From Empedobacter sedimenti (GTDB lineage Bacteria; Bacteroidota; Bacteroidia; Flavobacteriales; Weeksellaceae), in the NCBI RefSeq assembly GCF_030005555.1, contig NZ_JASCQG010000003.1:1-64000 (forward strand): 64,000 nucleotides of DNA, written 5' to 3'. The notes under the pieces are model-generated. The model saw nothing but the letters and a program-made list of their open reading frames with translations, did no database searches and was not told the origin of the DNA. Positions within the stretch are counted from its first letter, which is position 1. The number at the start of each line of letters is the position of its first letter. A program made the translations under genes and the position numbers. Below, one piece after another: positions 18,183 to 26,385 of this stretch.

Positions 18183-18590
18183 ATGAAAAAGTTAATCCTT
18201 CTTATCAGCCTTCCGGTTTTGTTTTTGGCTTGCACAACCAATCAAACTTCACAAAACACTTCGATAAACAAAGATGAAAACTCGATGAAGTTTGAGCCAA
18301 ATGAAGATGGCGAATACGATATTGTAGTTTTTGATCCTCAATATGATACTTATCTAAAATCTGTTGCATTACCAAAAGAGTATTATTCGAAAGCATATTA
18401 CGAGCAAAAAAATCGTCAATATGCAATGATTTGGAATCAGCGTCACATGCAACCAATGACGTATAATCCAGATTTATACGCTGTGAGTATTGATCTAGAT
18501 CACACTGTAGATTATGGTTATGAATTTGAATACAAACTATTTAACTTCTTTCGTTTTATAGAACAGAAATATCGTGTTAGAATTAGATAA
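18183..18590 (+). CDS. Small lipoprotein, DUF6146-like
   Basis: A 135-residue lipoprotein with lipobox FLAC (Cys17). The body carries IVVFDPQYDTYL, YAMIWNQRHMQP..YNPDLY and DYGYEFEYKLFNFFRFIEQKY, a pattern I associate with DUF6146, a conserved Flavobacteriia family of unknown function. It is divergent from arsC, with 38 nt between the starts. The next gene follows after 33 nt but has its own -7 box. Confidence 0.65.
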   Translation: MKKLILLISLPVLFLACTTNQTSQNTSINKDENSMKFEPNEDGEYDIVVFDPQYDTYLKSVALPKEYYSKAYYEQKNRQYAMIWNQRHMQPMTYNPDLYAVSIDLDHTVDYGYEFEYKLFNFFRFIEQKYRVRIR

Positions 18591-18597
18591 TATCAAC

Positions 18598-18605
18598 TAT
18601 TTTTG
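18598..18605 (+). promoter_or_regulatory. -7 box deciding the start of the 18624 gene
   Basis: TATTTTTG matches TAnnTTTG. It overlaps a TTG at 18603 that would give a longer frame, which makes the ATG at 18624 the likelier start, with a leader of about a dozen nucleotides. Confidence 0.5.
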
Positions 18606-18623
18606 CAGCTCAATTTTACAAAG

Positions 18624-19022
18624 ATGAATGAATATTCAACAAAAATATATAATCTAATTATAGAGGCTTTTCCTGATTTAGAAGGTCAAAACAAACAAGG
18701 GATCGAGCTTTTAGAGTTTCATATAGAAAACGAATATAAATCTGCTTTAGGAGATCTTTATATTCAGACCGATGACGATGACAAAATATGGTTACGTGCT
18801 ACTTTTCCTTACACAACATATCATATTGATTCGCCAGAAGAATTGTTTTATATTTTGGAAGGTTTGATTTTTAATGAATTATTTTGGGTTGTAAGTTATG
18901 AAGACAACGATTGGGACGATACTTTTCTTATCTTGAAAGAGCAAGAAATTAAAACTGAAGAAGGTTTTACTTATAAAATTCTTTCATGGAACGGAAAAGA
19001 TGATAAAATCATCGAAGCATAA
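18624..19022 (+). CDS. Hypothetical acidic cytoplasmic protein
   Basis: A 132-residue soluble protein with no signal peptide, starting MNEYSTKIYNLI. It is strongly acidic (QTDDDDKIW, YEDNDWDDTF) and predicted to be alpha/beta. No family recognised. It lies 45 nt upstream of prfB, which has its own promoter box, so read-through co-transcription is possible but not needed. Confidence 0.65.
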   Translation: MNEYSTKIYNLIIEAFPDLEGQNKQGIELLEFHIENEYKSALGDLYIQTDDDDKIWLRATFPYTTYHIDSPEELFYILEGLIFNELFWVVSYEDNDWDDTFLILKEQEIKTEEGFTYKILSWNGKDDKIIEA

Positions 19023-19054
19023 AAAACTCATATTTATCTAATCTCCTATTTTTA

Positions 19055-19062
19055 TACATTTG
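19055..19062 (+). promoter_or_regulatory. -7 box of prfB
   Basis: TACATTTG is an exact TAnnTTTG match and ends 5 nt before the prfB start codon, so the mRNA would have almost no leader. Confidence 0.55.
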
Positions 19063-19067
19063 CACTT

Positions 19068-20168
19068 ATGTTTAACAACGAATTACTAAAAGACATCCAA
19101 AAACGTACACAAGATTTACACGAATATTTGGAAATCGAACAAAAAGAAATCGAAGTTCAAAATGAAGAAGAACACGCTGCTTCTCCTGAATTTTGGAACA
19201 ACCCGAAAGAAGCAGAAGCTTTTATGAAAGTTTTGCGTGGTAAAAAGAAATGGATCGATGAATACCAAACAATTGCAAATGCTGTAAACGATGTCGAAGT
19301 TTTAGTAGAATTTAACCGCGAAGGCGAAGTAACAGATGAAGAAGTACAAGAACAATATAATGTTGTAGCAAAACTTTTGGAAGATGTAGAATTCAAAAAT
19401 ATGCTTTCTGAAGAAGGTGATAATCTTGGAGCAATTCTACAAATTACAGCTGGCGCTGGTGGAACTGAGTCTTGTGATTGGGCTTCTATGCTGATGCGTA
19501 TGTATTTGATGTGGGCAGAAAAACATGGTTATAAAGTAAAAGAGTTAAACTATCAAGCAGGTGATGTTGCAGGCGTAAAAACTGTGACATTAGAAATAGA
19601 AGGTGAATTTGCTTTTGGTTATTTAAAAGGTGAAAATGGTGTGCATCGTTTGGTCCGTATATCACCTTTTGATAGTAATGCAAAACGTCACACAAGTTTT
19701 GTTTCGGTTTATGTATCACCAATTGTAGATGATACTATCGAAATTGATATAAATCCTGCAGACATCGAGTTGCAAACTTCTCGCTCGGGAGGTGCTGGTG
19801 GACAAAATGTCAACAAAGTAGAAACTAAAGTTCAGTTAACGCACAAACCAACAGGTATTGTGGTGGTTTGTCAAATTGAACGTTCGCAATTAGCCAATCG
19901 TGAGCGCGCAATGGAAATGTTGAAATCTGAATTATACAAAATAGAGTTAGACAAAAAAATGGCTGCTCGAAACGAAATTGAAGCTAATAAGATGAAGATC
20001 GAATGGGGTTCTCAAATTCGTAATTACGTAATGCATCCTTACAAATTGGTAAAAGACGTCAGAACTGGAACAGAAACAGGAAATGTAGATGCAGTGATGA
20101 ACGGAGATATAGATGATTTCTTGAAATCATTCTTGATGTTAATGGGACAAAAAGAAACTTCTAAATAA
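19068..20168 (+). CDS. prfB: Peptide chain release factor 2 (RF2), no programmed frameshift
   Basis: A 366-residue class I release factor. SPF at 199-201 is the RF2 stop-codon recognition tripeptide (UGA/UAA), and GGQ at 244-246 triggers peptide release in the ribosomal peptidyl transferase centre. In most bacteria codon ~25 of prfB is an in-frame UGA that needs a +1 shift on CUUUGA. Here the matching segment ([10 protein letters not shown], from about 19119) reads straight through, so the autoregulatory frameshift is absent. trkA follows after 22 nt and may be co-transcribed. Confidence 0.95.
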   Translation: MFNNELLKDIQKRTQDLHEYLEIEQKEIEVQNEEEHAASPEFWNNPKEAEAFMKVLRGKKKWIDEYQTIANAVNDVEVLVEFNREGEVTDEEVQEQYNVVAKLLEDVEFKNMLSEEGDNLGAILQITAGAGGTESCDWASMLMRMYLMWAEKHGYKVKELNYQAGDVAGVKTVTLEIEGEFAFGYLKGENGVHRLVRISPFDSNAKRHTSFVSVYVSPIVDDTIEIDINPADIELQTSRSGGAGGQNVNKVETKVQLTHKPTGIVVVCQIERSQLANRERAMEMLKSELYKIELDKKMAARNEIEANKMKIEWGSQIRNYVMHPYKLVKDVRTGTETGNVDAVMNGDIDDFLKSFLMLMGQKETSK

Positions 20169-20190
20169 GTATTGACTTAATCTTTCTTGC

Positions 20191-21558
20191 ATGAAAATTA
20201 TTATTGGTGGCGCTGGCGAAGTTGGTTTTCACTTAGCCAAATTATTATCTAATGAAATGAATGATATTGTCATTGTCGATATGGACAAAGACAAATTATC
20301 TATGATCGAAAATTCGTTAGATGTAATGGCTTTTCGTGGTGATATTACTTCATTCAAAGCTTTGCGCGATGTTGGTGTAAAAGATGCAGATATGTTTATC
20401 TCTGTTACTCACTTACAAAACACCAATCTTACAAGTGCTTCTATTGCAAAAGAATTAGGCGCAACAAGAACACTTGCCCGAATTTCTAACCCTGAATTTT
20501 TGTACAAAGAAAATCAATTTTGGGTGCAAGGAATGGGAATTGATGCTTTAATTAGTCCCGAAAAATTAGCTGCTGACGAAATATATTCGTTGGTACAACA
20601 ATCTGCTTTTAATGCAATGCACCCTTTTGCAAATGGTCAATTATTTATGGTCGGAACAGTTTTGGACAAAGACTGTAAAATCTTAGATAAACCATACAAA
20701 GACATGTATTTGACGACAAAAGGTGGTGAAGAAAATTTATTTACTCCTATTGCAATAATTCGTAGCAACGATCGCGGAGAATATAAAACAATTATTCCTG
20801 AAGCTGAAACTGAATTCAGAATTGATGATCATGTCTACTTTATTGTAAAGAAATCTGGTATTTTAGAAATTTATAAAATGCTAGGTAAAAAGCAAGAATA
20901 TTTCAAAAATGTGATTGTTTTAGGAGGCGGAAGCATTGGTGTAAAAACAGCTAAATTACTGAAAGAAAATAAACACAATGTAAAACTAATTGAAATTGAT
21001 CGAAACAAAGCTTTTGATCTTGCCGATGAGTTAAACAATATTCTGATTATAAATGGTGACGGACGAGATGGCGAGTTGCTGATAGAAGAAGGTATCTCAG
21101 ATTCTGATGCTTTTATTGCCGTTACAGGAAGTTCCGAAACCAATATCATGTCTTGTCTATTGGCAAAATCTCGTGGTGTTAAGAAAACCATTGCATTAGT
21201 AGAGAATATCGATTATATACATCTTTCTCAAGAAGTTGGAATTAATGCTTTTATCAATAAAAAATTATTGACTGCTGATAGTATTTTCCGTTATATAAGA
21301 CAAGGCTCTGTGATGGATGTAACTGGAATTTCAGATTTGGATGCCGAAGTTTTAGAATTTAGAATACATGAAGATTCTGAAATTGCATTCAAAAAAGTAA
21401 ACGATTTCCCTTTTAAAGAAGGCGCTATCATTGCCGGAATTACAAGAAGAAATGACGGATTTATTCCGACTAATGATTTTATTATCGAGCCAAAAGATCA
21501 TGTTGTTGTATTTAGCCAAGCGAATTTAATTCCGAAAGTGACCAAATATTTTAAATAA
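20191..21558 (+). CDS. trkA: Trk potassium uptake system, peripheral regulator TrkA
   Basis: A 455-residue protein made of two RCK units. Each starts with a nucleotide-binding Rossmann loop (GGAGEVG at 6-12 and GGGSIG near 239), followed by acidic residues that bind the ribose (VDMD, IEID), and ends in an RCK_C subdomain. The duplicated arrangement is typical of TrkA, which gates TrkH in response to NAD(H)/ATP on the inner face of the membrane. Its stop overlaps the trkH start in TAATG, giving translational coupling. Confidence 0.95.
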   Translation: MKIIIGGAGEVGFHLAKLLSNEMNDIVIVDMDKDKLSMIENSLDVMAFRGDITSFKALRDVGVKDADMFISVTHLQNTNLTSASIAKELGATRTLARISNPEFLYKENQFWVQGMGIDALISPEKLAADEIYSLVQQSAFNAMHPFANGQLFMVGTVLDKDCKILDKPYKDMYLTTKGGEENLFTPIAIIRSNDRGEYKTIIPEAETEFRIDDHVYFIVKKSGILEIYKMLGKKQEYFKNVIVLGGGSIGVKTAKLLKENKHNVKLIEIDRNKAFDLADELNNILIINGDGRDGELLIEEGISDSDAFIAVTGSSETNIMSCLLAKSRGVKKTIALVENIDYIHLSQEVGINAFINKKLLTADSIFRYIRQGSVMDVTGISDLDAEVLEFRIHEDSEIAFKKVNDFPFKEGAIIAGITRRNDGFIPTNDFIIEPKDHVVVFSQANLIPKVTKYFK

Positions 21559-23099
21559 TGAAATCGCTTAACATCAAAGTTATTCTCAACCTTTCTGGAG
21601 TTTTATTATTGTTAAATGCTTTATTCATGTTTATTGCGACATGTGTCAGCATTTATTTTAATGACCATTTAATCTATTCCTTCCTCCTTTCTGGTAGTTT
21701 AGTTGGATTAGCAGGAACTGCAATGATGTATTTTACACGTGATAGACGAAAACATATCAATAAACGCGAAGGTTATATTGTAGTTTGTGTTGGTTGGCTT
21801 TTCCTGATACTTTCGGGCTGTATGCCTTATGTAACTTCACTTATTTTCTTACCTAATGACCATATTATTACAGAAAATTTTAGTGTTGTTAATATTATTT
21901 ATGAAACCGTTTCGGGATATACTGCAACAGGAACTTCTATTTATGATGATGTAGAAAGTTTACCTAAAAGTATATTATTTTGGCGAAGTACAACCAATTG
22001 GATTGGTGGTATGGGAATTATTGTTTTAACCATTGCAATTCTTCCTTTTTTGGGAATTGGAGGCCGTCAGCTATTTATGGCAGAGGCGCCAGGTATTTAC
22101 ACCGATAAAATTCATCCCCGTATCACAGAAACGGCTAAAAATCTTTGGTTAGTTTACCTTGGTTTAACGGCTTTTTTTGCAGCGCTTTTATATTTTGGTG
22201 GAATGAATTTATTTGACGCTGCAAATCACTCAATGAGTGTGATTGCTACAGCTGGTTTTTCTACAAAAAATGAAGGCATTATGTATTGGAACAACAATGT
22301 ATTTATCCAATATGTACTAATTGCTATGATGTTTTTAGGAGGAACAAATTTTGCTTTGATTTATTTAATGATCAAAGGACAGTTCAAAAAAATATGGAGC
22401 AACGAAGAGTTTCGTTGGTGGGTTGGTTTATTAGCTGTTACAACTTCAATTGTTTTCCTTGCCCTTTTCTTCATCATTTATCCTAATTATTCTACCGAAA
22501 CTTATTCGTGGTTCAACTTCGAACATTCGTTTCGTAGCGCATTATTCCATGTCGTTTCTATTGCATCTACAACTGCTTTATCGGTCGAAGATTACTCTAA
22601 TTGGTTAAGTGTCACAACTTTAATCTTCTTTGCTTTATTTTTTATCGGAGGATCAGCCGGATCAACATCAGGTGGAATTACAGTAATTCGTCACGTTATT
22701 TTATTAAAAAATAGTTGGGTAGAGTTTAAAAGAATTCTTCATCCAAACGCAATTATTCCTGTTCGTTACAATAACAGATCGCTTAATCAAACCATTGTTT
22801 TCCACGTTATGGCGTTCTTCGTAATGTTTATGTTTACATGGATTGCCAGTTCCATTTTATTTGGCTTATTAAACTATGGCGTAACGATGAGTTTCCAAAA
22901 CATCCTAACTTCACTTACAATTACGGCTTCTACATTAGGTAATGTTGGACCAGGTTTGGGCGAATACGGACCAGGAACTTCCATGAATAGTTTAACAGAT
23001 AGCGCAAAACTTTTGTGCTGTTTTTTAATGATTTTGGGACGTTTAGAGCTTTTTACCATTCTAATTCTATTTACACCAGCTTTCTGGAAAAACAATTAA
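21558..23099 (+). CDS. trkH: Trk potassium uptake system, membrane channel TrkH
   Basis: A 513-residue inner-membrane protein with about ten hydrophobic segments arranged as four M1-P-M2 repeats. Selectivity-filter-like turns are visible: SGYTATGTS, IATAGFSTKN, ASTTALS and TITASTLGNVGPGLG. SAGSTSGGI is a characteristic TrkH/KtrB loop. It transports K+ with TrkA. Its stop codon shares bases with the stop of the convergent glycosyltransferase gene, leaving no space for a terminator. Confidence 0.95.
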   Translation: MKSLNIKVILNLSGVLLLLNALFMFIATCVSIYFNDHLIYSFLLSGSLVGLAGTAMMYFTRDRRKHINKREGYIVVCVGWLFLILSGCMPYVTSLIFLPNDHIITENFSVVNIIYETVSGYTATGTSIYDDVESLPKSILFWRSTTNWIGGMGIIVLTIAILPFLGIGGRQLFMAEAPGIYTDKIHPRITETAKNLWLVYLGLTAFFAALLYFGGMNLFDAANHSMSVIATAGFSTKNEGIMYWNNNVFIQYVLIAMMFLGGTNFALIYLMIKGQFKKIWSNEEFRWWVGLLAVTTSIVFLALFFIIYPNYSTETYSWFNFEHSFRSALFHVVSIASTTALSVEDYSNWLSVTTLIFFALFFIGGSAGSTSGGITVIRHVILLKNSWVEFKRILHPNAIIPVRYNNRSLNQTIVFHVMAFFVMFMFTWIASSILFGLLNYGVTMSFQNILTSLTITASTLGNVGPGLGEYGPGTSMNSLTDSAKLLCCFLMILGRLELFTILILFTPAFWKNN

Positions 23100-24070
23100 A
23101 TATCGGCTTCTAAAATAACTTTTTGAATGATTTCTTCGGTTTGATCAGGAAAATCAACTTCAATTATTTTGGTTTGATCAACCCATTTTTGAATTTTATC
23201 TTTATCTAATTCAAACGCATAATCAACACCAACATTTTTAAGCGCCTCGCAATTACAAAGTTGCTCATATTGCCCTTTTATCGGAATAACAAAAAGTTTC
23301 TTTTTAAGATACAAACTTTCTGCTGGCAATTCAAACCCAGCACCACATAAAACGCCAGTACAATTCTCTAGAGATCTGGTAAATAAACGTTCATCAACTG
23401 GAAAAACATCAACATTAAACTGACTTGTAACTTCTTGAACAAAAGGAGAAAACACTTTCCATCTTGAATCTTTAATTGATGATAAGCAATCAATTATTTC
23501 ATTAGGATGAAAACTTGGCAAATACACCAAATAATACTCTTCTTTTGAAGGGTTTAGCGCTCTAATTTTATCTCTAATTATTGGTAAAAAAATAGACTCA
23601 TTGTACTGCTCGAAATGAAAACCATAGTACTGTTTTGTTGGTGCATAATATTTCAGAATCGTTTCTCCTGTTTTATTTTTCACTTTCGGTGTTTCGTCAA
23701 ATAAAAGTGAAGCTTGATGACTTAGTCCTATTATTTCTTTCTTTTTCTTTCGTGCTGAATGTGCTGTAATTGGCTCAAAATCATTCAAAATAATATCATA
23801 ATCTTCAATCGGAAACTGATTAACTTCGTTCCAAAACGATTTGAAACTATTCTCCTTAAAAATACGTTTATACGAAACTTTCCCCATCTGATTGTAAAAT
23901 AATGACAAACCTTTGTGATGTTTAAACTGATAATTTTCGAGCTTTAATTGAGAGTTTGATCCACTGATAAAAACATCCAATTCACCATAATTTTCTAGGA
24001 TTGGCAACATTTTTTGAGCACGAGCTAAATGTCCATTTCCCGTTCCTTGCAACGCATACAATATCTTCAT
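23096..24070 (-). CDS. Glycosyltransferase family protein (MGT/UGT-like, GT-B fold)
   Basis: A 324-residue cytoplasmic protein. The N-terminal MKILYALQGTGNGHLARAQKMLP has the GxGHxxRA loop of UDP-sugar transferases that use a GT-B fold; the C-terminal half has VLCGAGFELPAESLYLKKKLFVIPIKGQYEQ, the donor-binding region. Acceptor and sugar are unknown. It sits 1 nt downstream of the LpxH-like gene, so the two form an operon, and a lipid or lipid A-like acceptor is a fair guess. The 3' end overlaps the trkH stop by 4 nt. Confidence 0.8.
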   Translation of the reverse strand: MKILYALQGTGNGHLARAQKMLPILENYGELDVFISGSNSQLKLENYQFKHHKGLSLFYNQMGKVSYKRIFKENSFKSFWNEVNQFPIEDYDIILNDFEPITAHSARKKKKEIIGLSHQASLLFDETPKVKNKTGETILKYYAPTKQYYGFHFEQYNESIFLPIIRDKIRALNPSKEEYYLVYLPSFHPNEIIDCLSSIKDSRWKVFSPFVQEVTSQFNVDVFPVDERLFTRSLENCTGVLCGAGFELPAESLYLKKKLFVIPIKGQYEQLCNCEALKNVGVDYAFELDKDKIQKWVDQTKIIEVDFPDQTEEIIQKVILEADI

Positions 24071-24071
24071 C

Positions 24072-24896
24072 TTATTTTTGATTAAGTATAGATCCGATTA
24101 ACTCGTCTAATGAATAATTAAACTCAATTTCTTCTAGATTTTGCATTAATTCTGCCTTGTGTTCATCAAAATAAAAGATTGACCATTTATCATCCACAAA
24201 TTCCAAAGAAGAAAGATTTTCAATCCAATCACCAGAATTCATGTAAGTACACTCCCCTTTTTCGCTTTTAATTTTACGTAATTGTGGTTGATGAATATGT
24301 CCACAAATCACATAATCATACTGATTTTCTATTGCTAATTCTGCTGCAGTCTGCTCAAAATCATTGATATGTTTAACTGCTTTTTTAACAGAATTCTTAA
24401 TTTTCTGAGATAAAGAGTAACGTTCTCTACCAAAAAACTCTAAACATTTATTAATCAAATAATTAATTTGTATTAATTTATCATATCCCCAACCTCCTAG
24501 TTTTGCAACCCATTTTGAGTGTTGAATTGAAGCATCAAATACGTCTCCATGAAAAATCCAAGCGACTTCGTTATTTTGTTTTAACATAAACTTATCCGTC
24601 AATGTTATGTTTCCAAAATTCATAGTCGTAAACTTGCGAAGCAATTCGTCGTGATTCCCAGTAATGTAAACAATCGGAATACCTTGCTCAGAAAGGTTTA
24701 ATAAATAACTAATTACCTGAAGATGAGTTTCCGGAAAATAACTTTTCTTGAAATTCCAAATATCAATAATATCACCGTTCAGAATTATTTTCTTTGGATT
24801 GATAGATTGCAAATAAGCCAAAAGTTCTTGGGCTTTACAACCAAAAGTTCCTAAATGAACATCAGAAATAATAACTACATCAAGATTACGTTTCAT
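24072..24896 (-). CDS. UDP-2,3-diacylglucosamine diphosphatase family metallophosphoesterase (LpxH-like)
   Basis: A 274-residue calcineurin-like phosphoesterase with the full metal-ligand set: SDVHLG, NGDIID, TGNHDE, FHGD and CGHIHQP in order. Spacing and the WNF/SGDWIENL segment resemble the LpxH-related diphosphatases that cleave UDP-diacylglucosamine in lipid A synthesis. Bacteroidota often carry several such paralogues, so this copy may act on another nucleotide-linked lipid. It is the first gene of a pair with the glycosyltransferase, 1 nt apart. A specific lpxH symbol is not assigned. Confidence 0.8.
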   Translation of the reverse strand: MKRNLDVVIISDVHLGTFGCKAQELLAYLQSINPKKIILNGDIIDIWNFKKSYFPETHLQVISYLLNLSEQGIPIVYITGNHDELLRKFTTMNFGNITLTDKFMLKQNNEVAWIFHGDVFDASIQHSKWVAKLGGWGYDKLIQINYLINKCLEFFGRERYSLSQKIKNSVKKAVKHINDFEQTAAELAIENQYDYVICGHIHQPQLRKIKSEKGECTYMNSGDWIENLSSLEFVDDKWSIFYFDEHKAELMQNLEEIEFNYSLDELIGSILNQK

Positions 24897-24937
24897 TGAT
24901 TTTTATTTAAATTTCCGAATCAAATATTACTTGAATG

Positions 24938-24970
24938 TTGCGTAAATCTTATGAAATCTTTATAAATTTG
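24938..24970 (+). promoter_or_regulatory. Promoter of the HMA-domain gene
   Basis: TTG (24938-24940), a 22-nt spacer, and TAAATTTG (24963-24970), an exact TAnnTTTG match. It lies 17 nt before the ATG at 24988. Confidence 0.5.
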
Positions 24971-24987
24971 AGTCTAAATTGTAAATT

Positions 24988-25200
24988 ATGAGCGAATTAA
25001 AATTCAAAACAAATATAAATTGTGATAGCTGTATCAAATCTGTTAAACCATTTTTGGACGAAGCTGTTGGAGAAAACAATTGGAAAGTAGATACTTCGGA
25101 CGAAAAAAAAGTCTTAACAGTACAAACTACTGAAGACGCGGAAGAAGTTGTAGAAGCTGTAACTGATGCAGGTTTTGAGATACAGAAATTAGAAGATTAA
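24988..25200 (+). CDS. Small heavy-metal-associated (HMA) domain protein
   Basis: A 70-residue ferredoxin-like protein; the metal-binding CxxC is in INCDSCIKSV (Cys11 and Cys14). The size equals a single HMA domain as in CopZ-type copper chaperones, but the usual GMxCxxC methionine is replaced (NCDSC) and no copper ATPase lies nearby. It probably carries a soft metal ion in the cytosol; which metal is unclear. It has its own promoter and terminator. Confidence 0.82.
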   Translation: MSELKFKTNINCDSCIKSVKPFLDEAVGENNWKVDTSDEKKVLTVQTTEDAEEVVEAVTDAGFEIQKLED

Positions 25201-25205
25201 CTAAG

Positions 25206-25240
25206 AAAGCGATTCAAACTTAAATTTTGAATCGCTTTTT
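25206..25240 (+). terminator. Terminator after the HMA gene
   Basis: AAAGCGATTCAAA (25206-25218) pairs perfectly with TTTGAATCGCTTT (25226-25238), followed by Ts. It lies between convergent genes and may also serve the minus-strand gene ending at 25264. Confidence 0.88.
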
Positions 25241-25263
25241 ATTGAGATTTACTTTTATTAGAA

Positions 25264-26055
25264 TTATTTCTTAATTACTTTCTGAGTAGACGATTTTCCA
25301 TTCGAAGATGTTTTCACAACATAAGTTCCTTTTACCAAATCAGAAACATCAACATTCTGAATACCATTTATCTCAAATGATTTTACCAATTGTCCATTAA
25401 GATTATAAATCTCTACAATTGATTTCTCTTTCACACTAAAAGTTGCCGTATTTGTCCATAACGTATTTGTTACAGCTTTTACCTCTTTATTATAATCAGC
25501 AGTTGCAAGTGCTGGCTCTGTCGTAATTACCAGATTATCAACAAAAACTCTGAAAGCATCAGTATTTGTAATGATTTGTACTGTGGTATTTGCCAAACCT
25601 CCTGTAAAATTAATTGTAAACTTTTCTGTAGCTCCGCTCATTACAGCTTTATAATCAACCGATTTTGTTGCATATATTTTTCCTGAAGAATCAATCAAAT
25701 TAATATCAAACTTGGCTGGAGTAATTGTCCAACCTTTTACATCAACTACAACTTTTACATTTCCCTTATCCGTTGATAAATCTAATGGTTTAGAATCTAT
25801 GTTCCCAATAGCAGAACCACTTCCTAATTTCACCATTCCTCCAGCACTATATGCTTTAGAACCTTTCGGAAAATTAACTAAATTTAATGTTGATTTACCT
25901 CCATAAAGATCTGTTGCATCAGGTGATGTTGCTCCTGAAGATGTTGTATTTCCTCCTAAATTAAGCACATTAAAATCTTCTATTAAGACATTTGTTTGAG
26001 CAAAAGATAAAGTAGATAAAGCTGCAATAGCCAATAAAGAATAGATTTTTTTCAT
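25264..26055 (-). CDS. Type IX secretion cargo with C-terminal sorting domain
   Basis: A 263-residue exported protein: signal peptide MKKIYSLLAIAALSTLSFAQ, a beta-rich middle (~25-190) of unknown function, and a C-terminal sorting domain (~195-263). The sorting domain has the usual pattern: IVEIYNLNGQLVKSFEI..., then VDVSDLVKGTYVVKTSSNGKSSTQKVIKK. The domain directs secretion through the type IX system and surface attachment. No enzymatic motif is visible. A TATATTTT near-match to a -7 box lies at 26081-26088 on the minus strand. Confidence 0.85.
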   Translation of the reverse strand: MKKIYSLLAIAALSTLSFAQTNVLIEDFNVLNLGGNTTSSGATSPDATDLYGGKSTLNLVNFPKGSKAYSAGGMVKLGSGSAIGNIDSKPLDLSTDKGNVKVVVDVKGWTITPAKFDINLIDSSGKIYATKSVDYKAVMSGATEKFTINFTGGLANTTVQIITNTDAFRVFVDNLVITTEPALATADYNKEVKAVTNTLWTNTATFSVKEKSIVEIYNLNGQLVKSFEINGIQNVDVSDLVKGTYVVKTSSNGKSSTQKVIKK

Positions 26056-26088
26056 AAATAAAATTTTAAATTATATCACGAAAATATA

Positions 26089-26321
26089 TCTTACCGAAAA
26101 CTCTTACAATTACAACCTAATCATTTAATTAACACTTAATAAATGCATTACATTAATTTAAACTAACAATTAAAAACACATTAAAATAATTATAAGCAAT
26201 TCCTAAACTTAATACACGTAGAGTCTACATTTTGTCTACATCAAATATTTAATTAACTGAATATCAATACATAAACGTATTAAGCGTTTTTAAAACGTCT
26301 ACATTTTCAATAGATTATACG
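26089..26321. other. Intergenic region upstream of the fibre-protein cluster
   Basis: The gap between the divergent starts at 26055 and 26386 is 330 bp. It has no gene. It contains three copies of GTCTACAT (26223, 26234, 26297), two extended to GTCTACATTTT, upstream of the promoter box at 26322. These could be regulator sites. Confidence 0.5.
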
Positions 26322-26329
26322 TAATTTTG
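26322..26329 (+). promoter_or_regulatory. -7 box of the first fibre paralogue
   Basis: TAATTTTG matches TAnnTTTG and would give a leader of roughly 50 nt before the ATG at 26386. The second and third paralogues use a different, mutually identical promoter segment. Confidence 0.45.
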
Positions 26330-26385
26330 TTATGTCAATCATTTTGAATTAAAATTCAATAACCAAACTATATAATTAATTAGTT

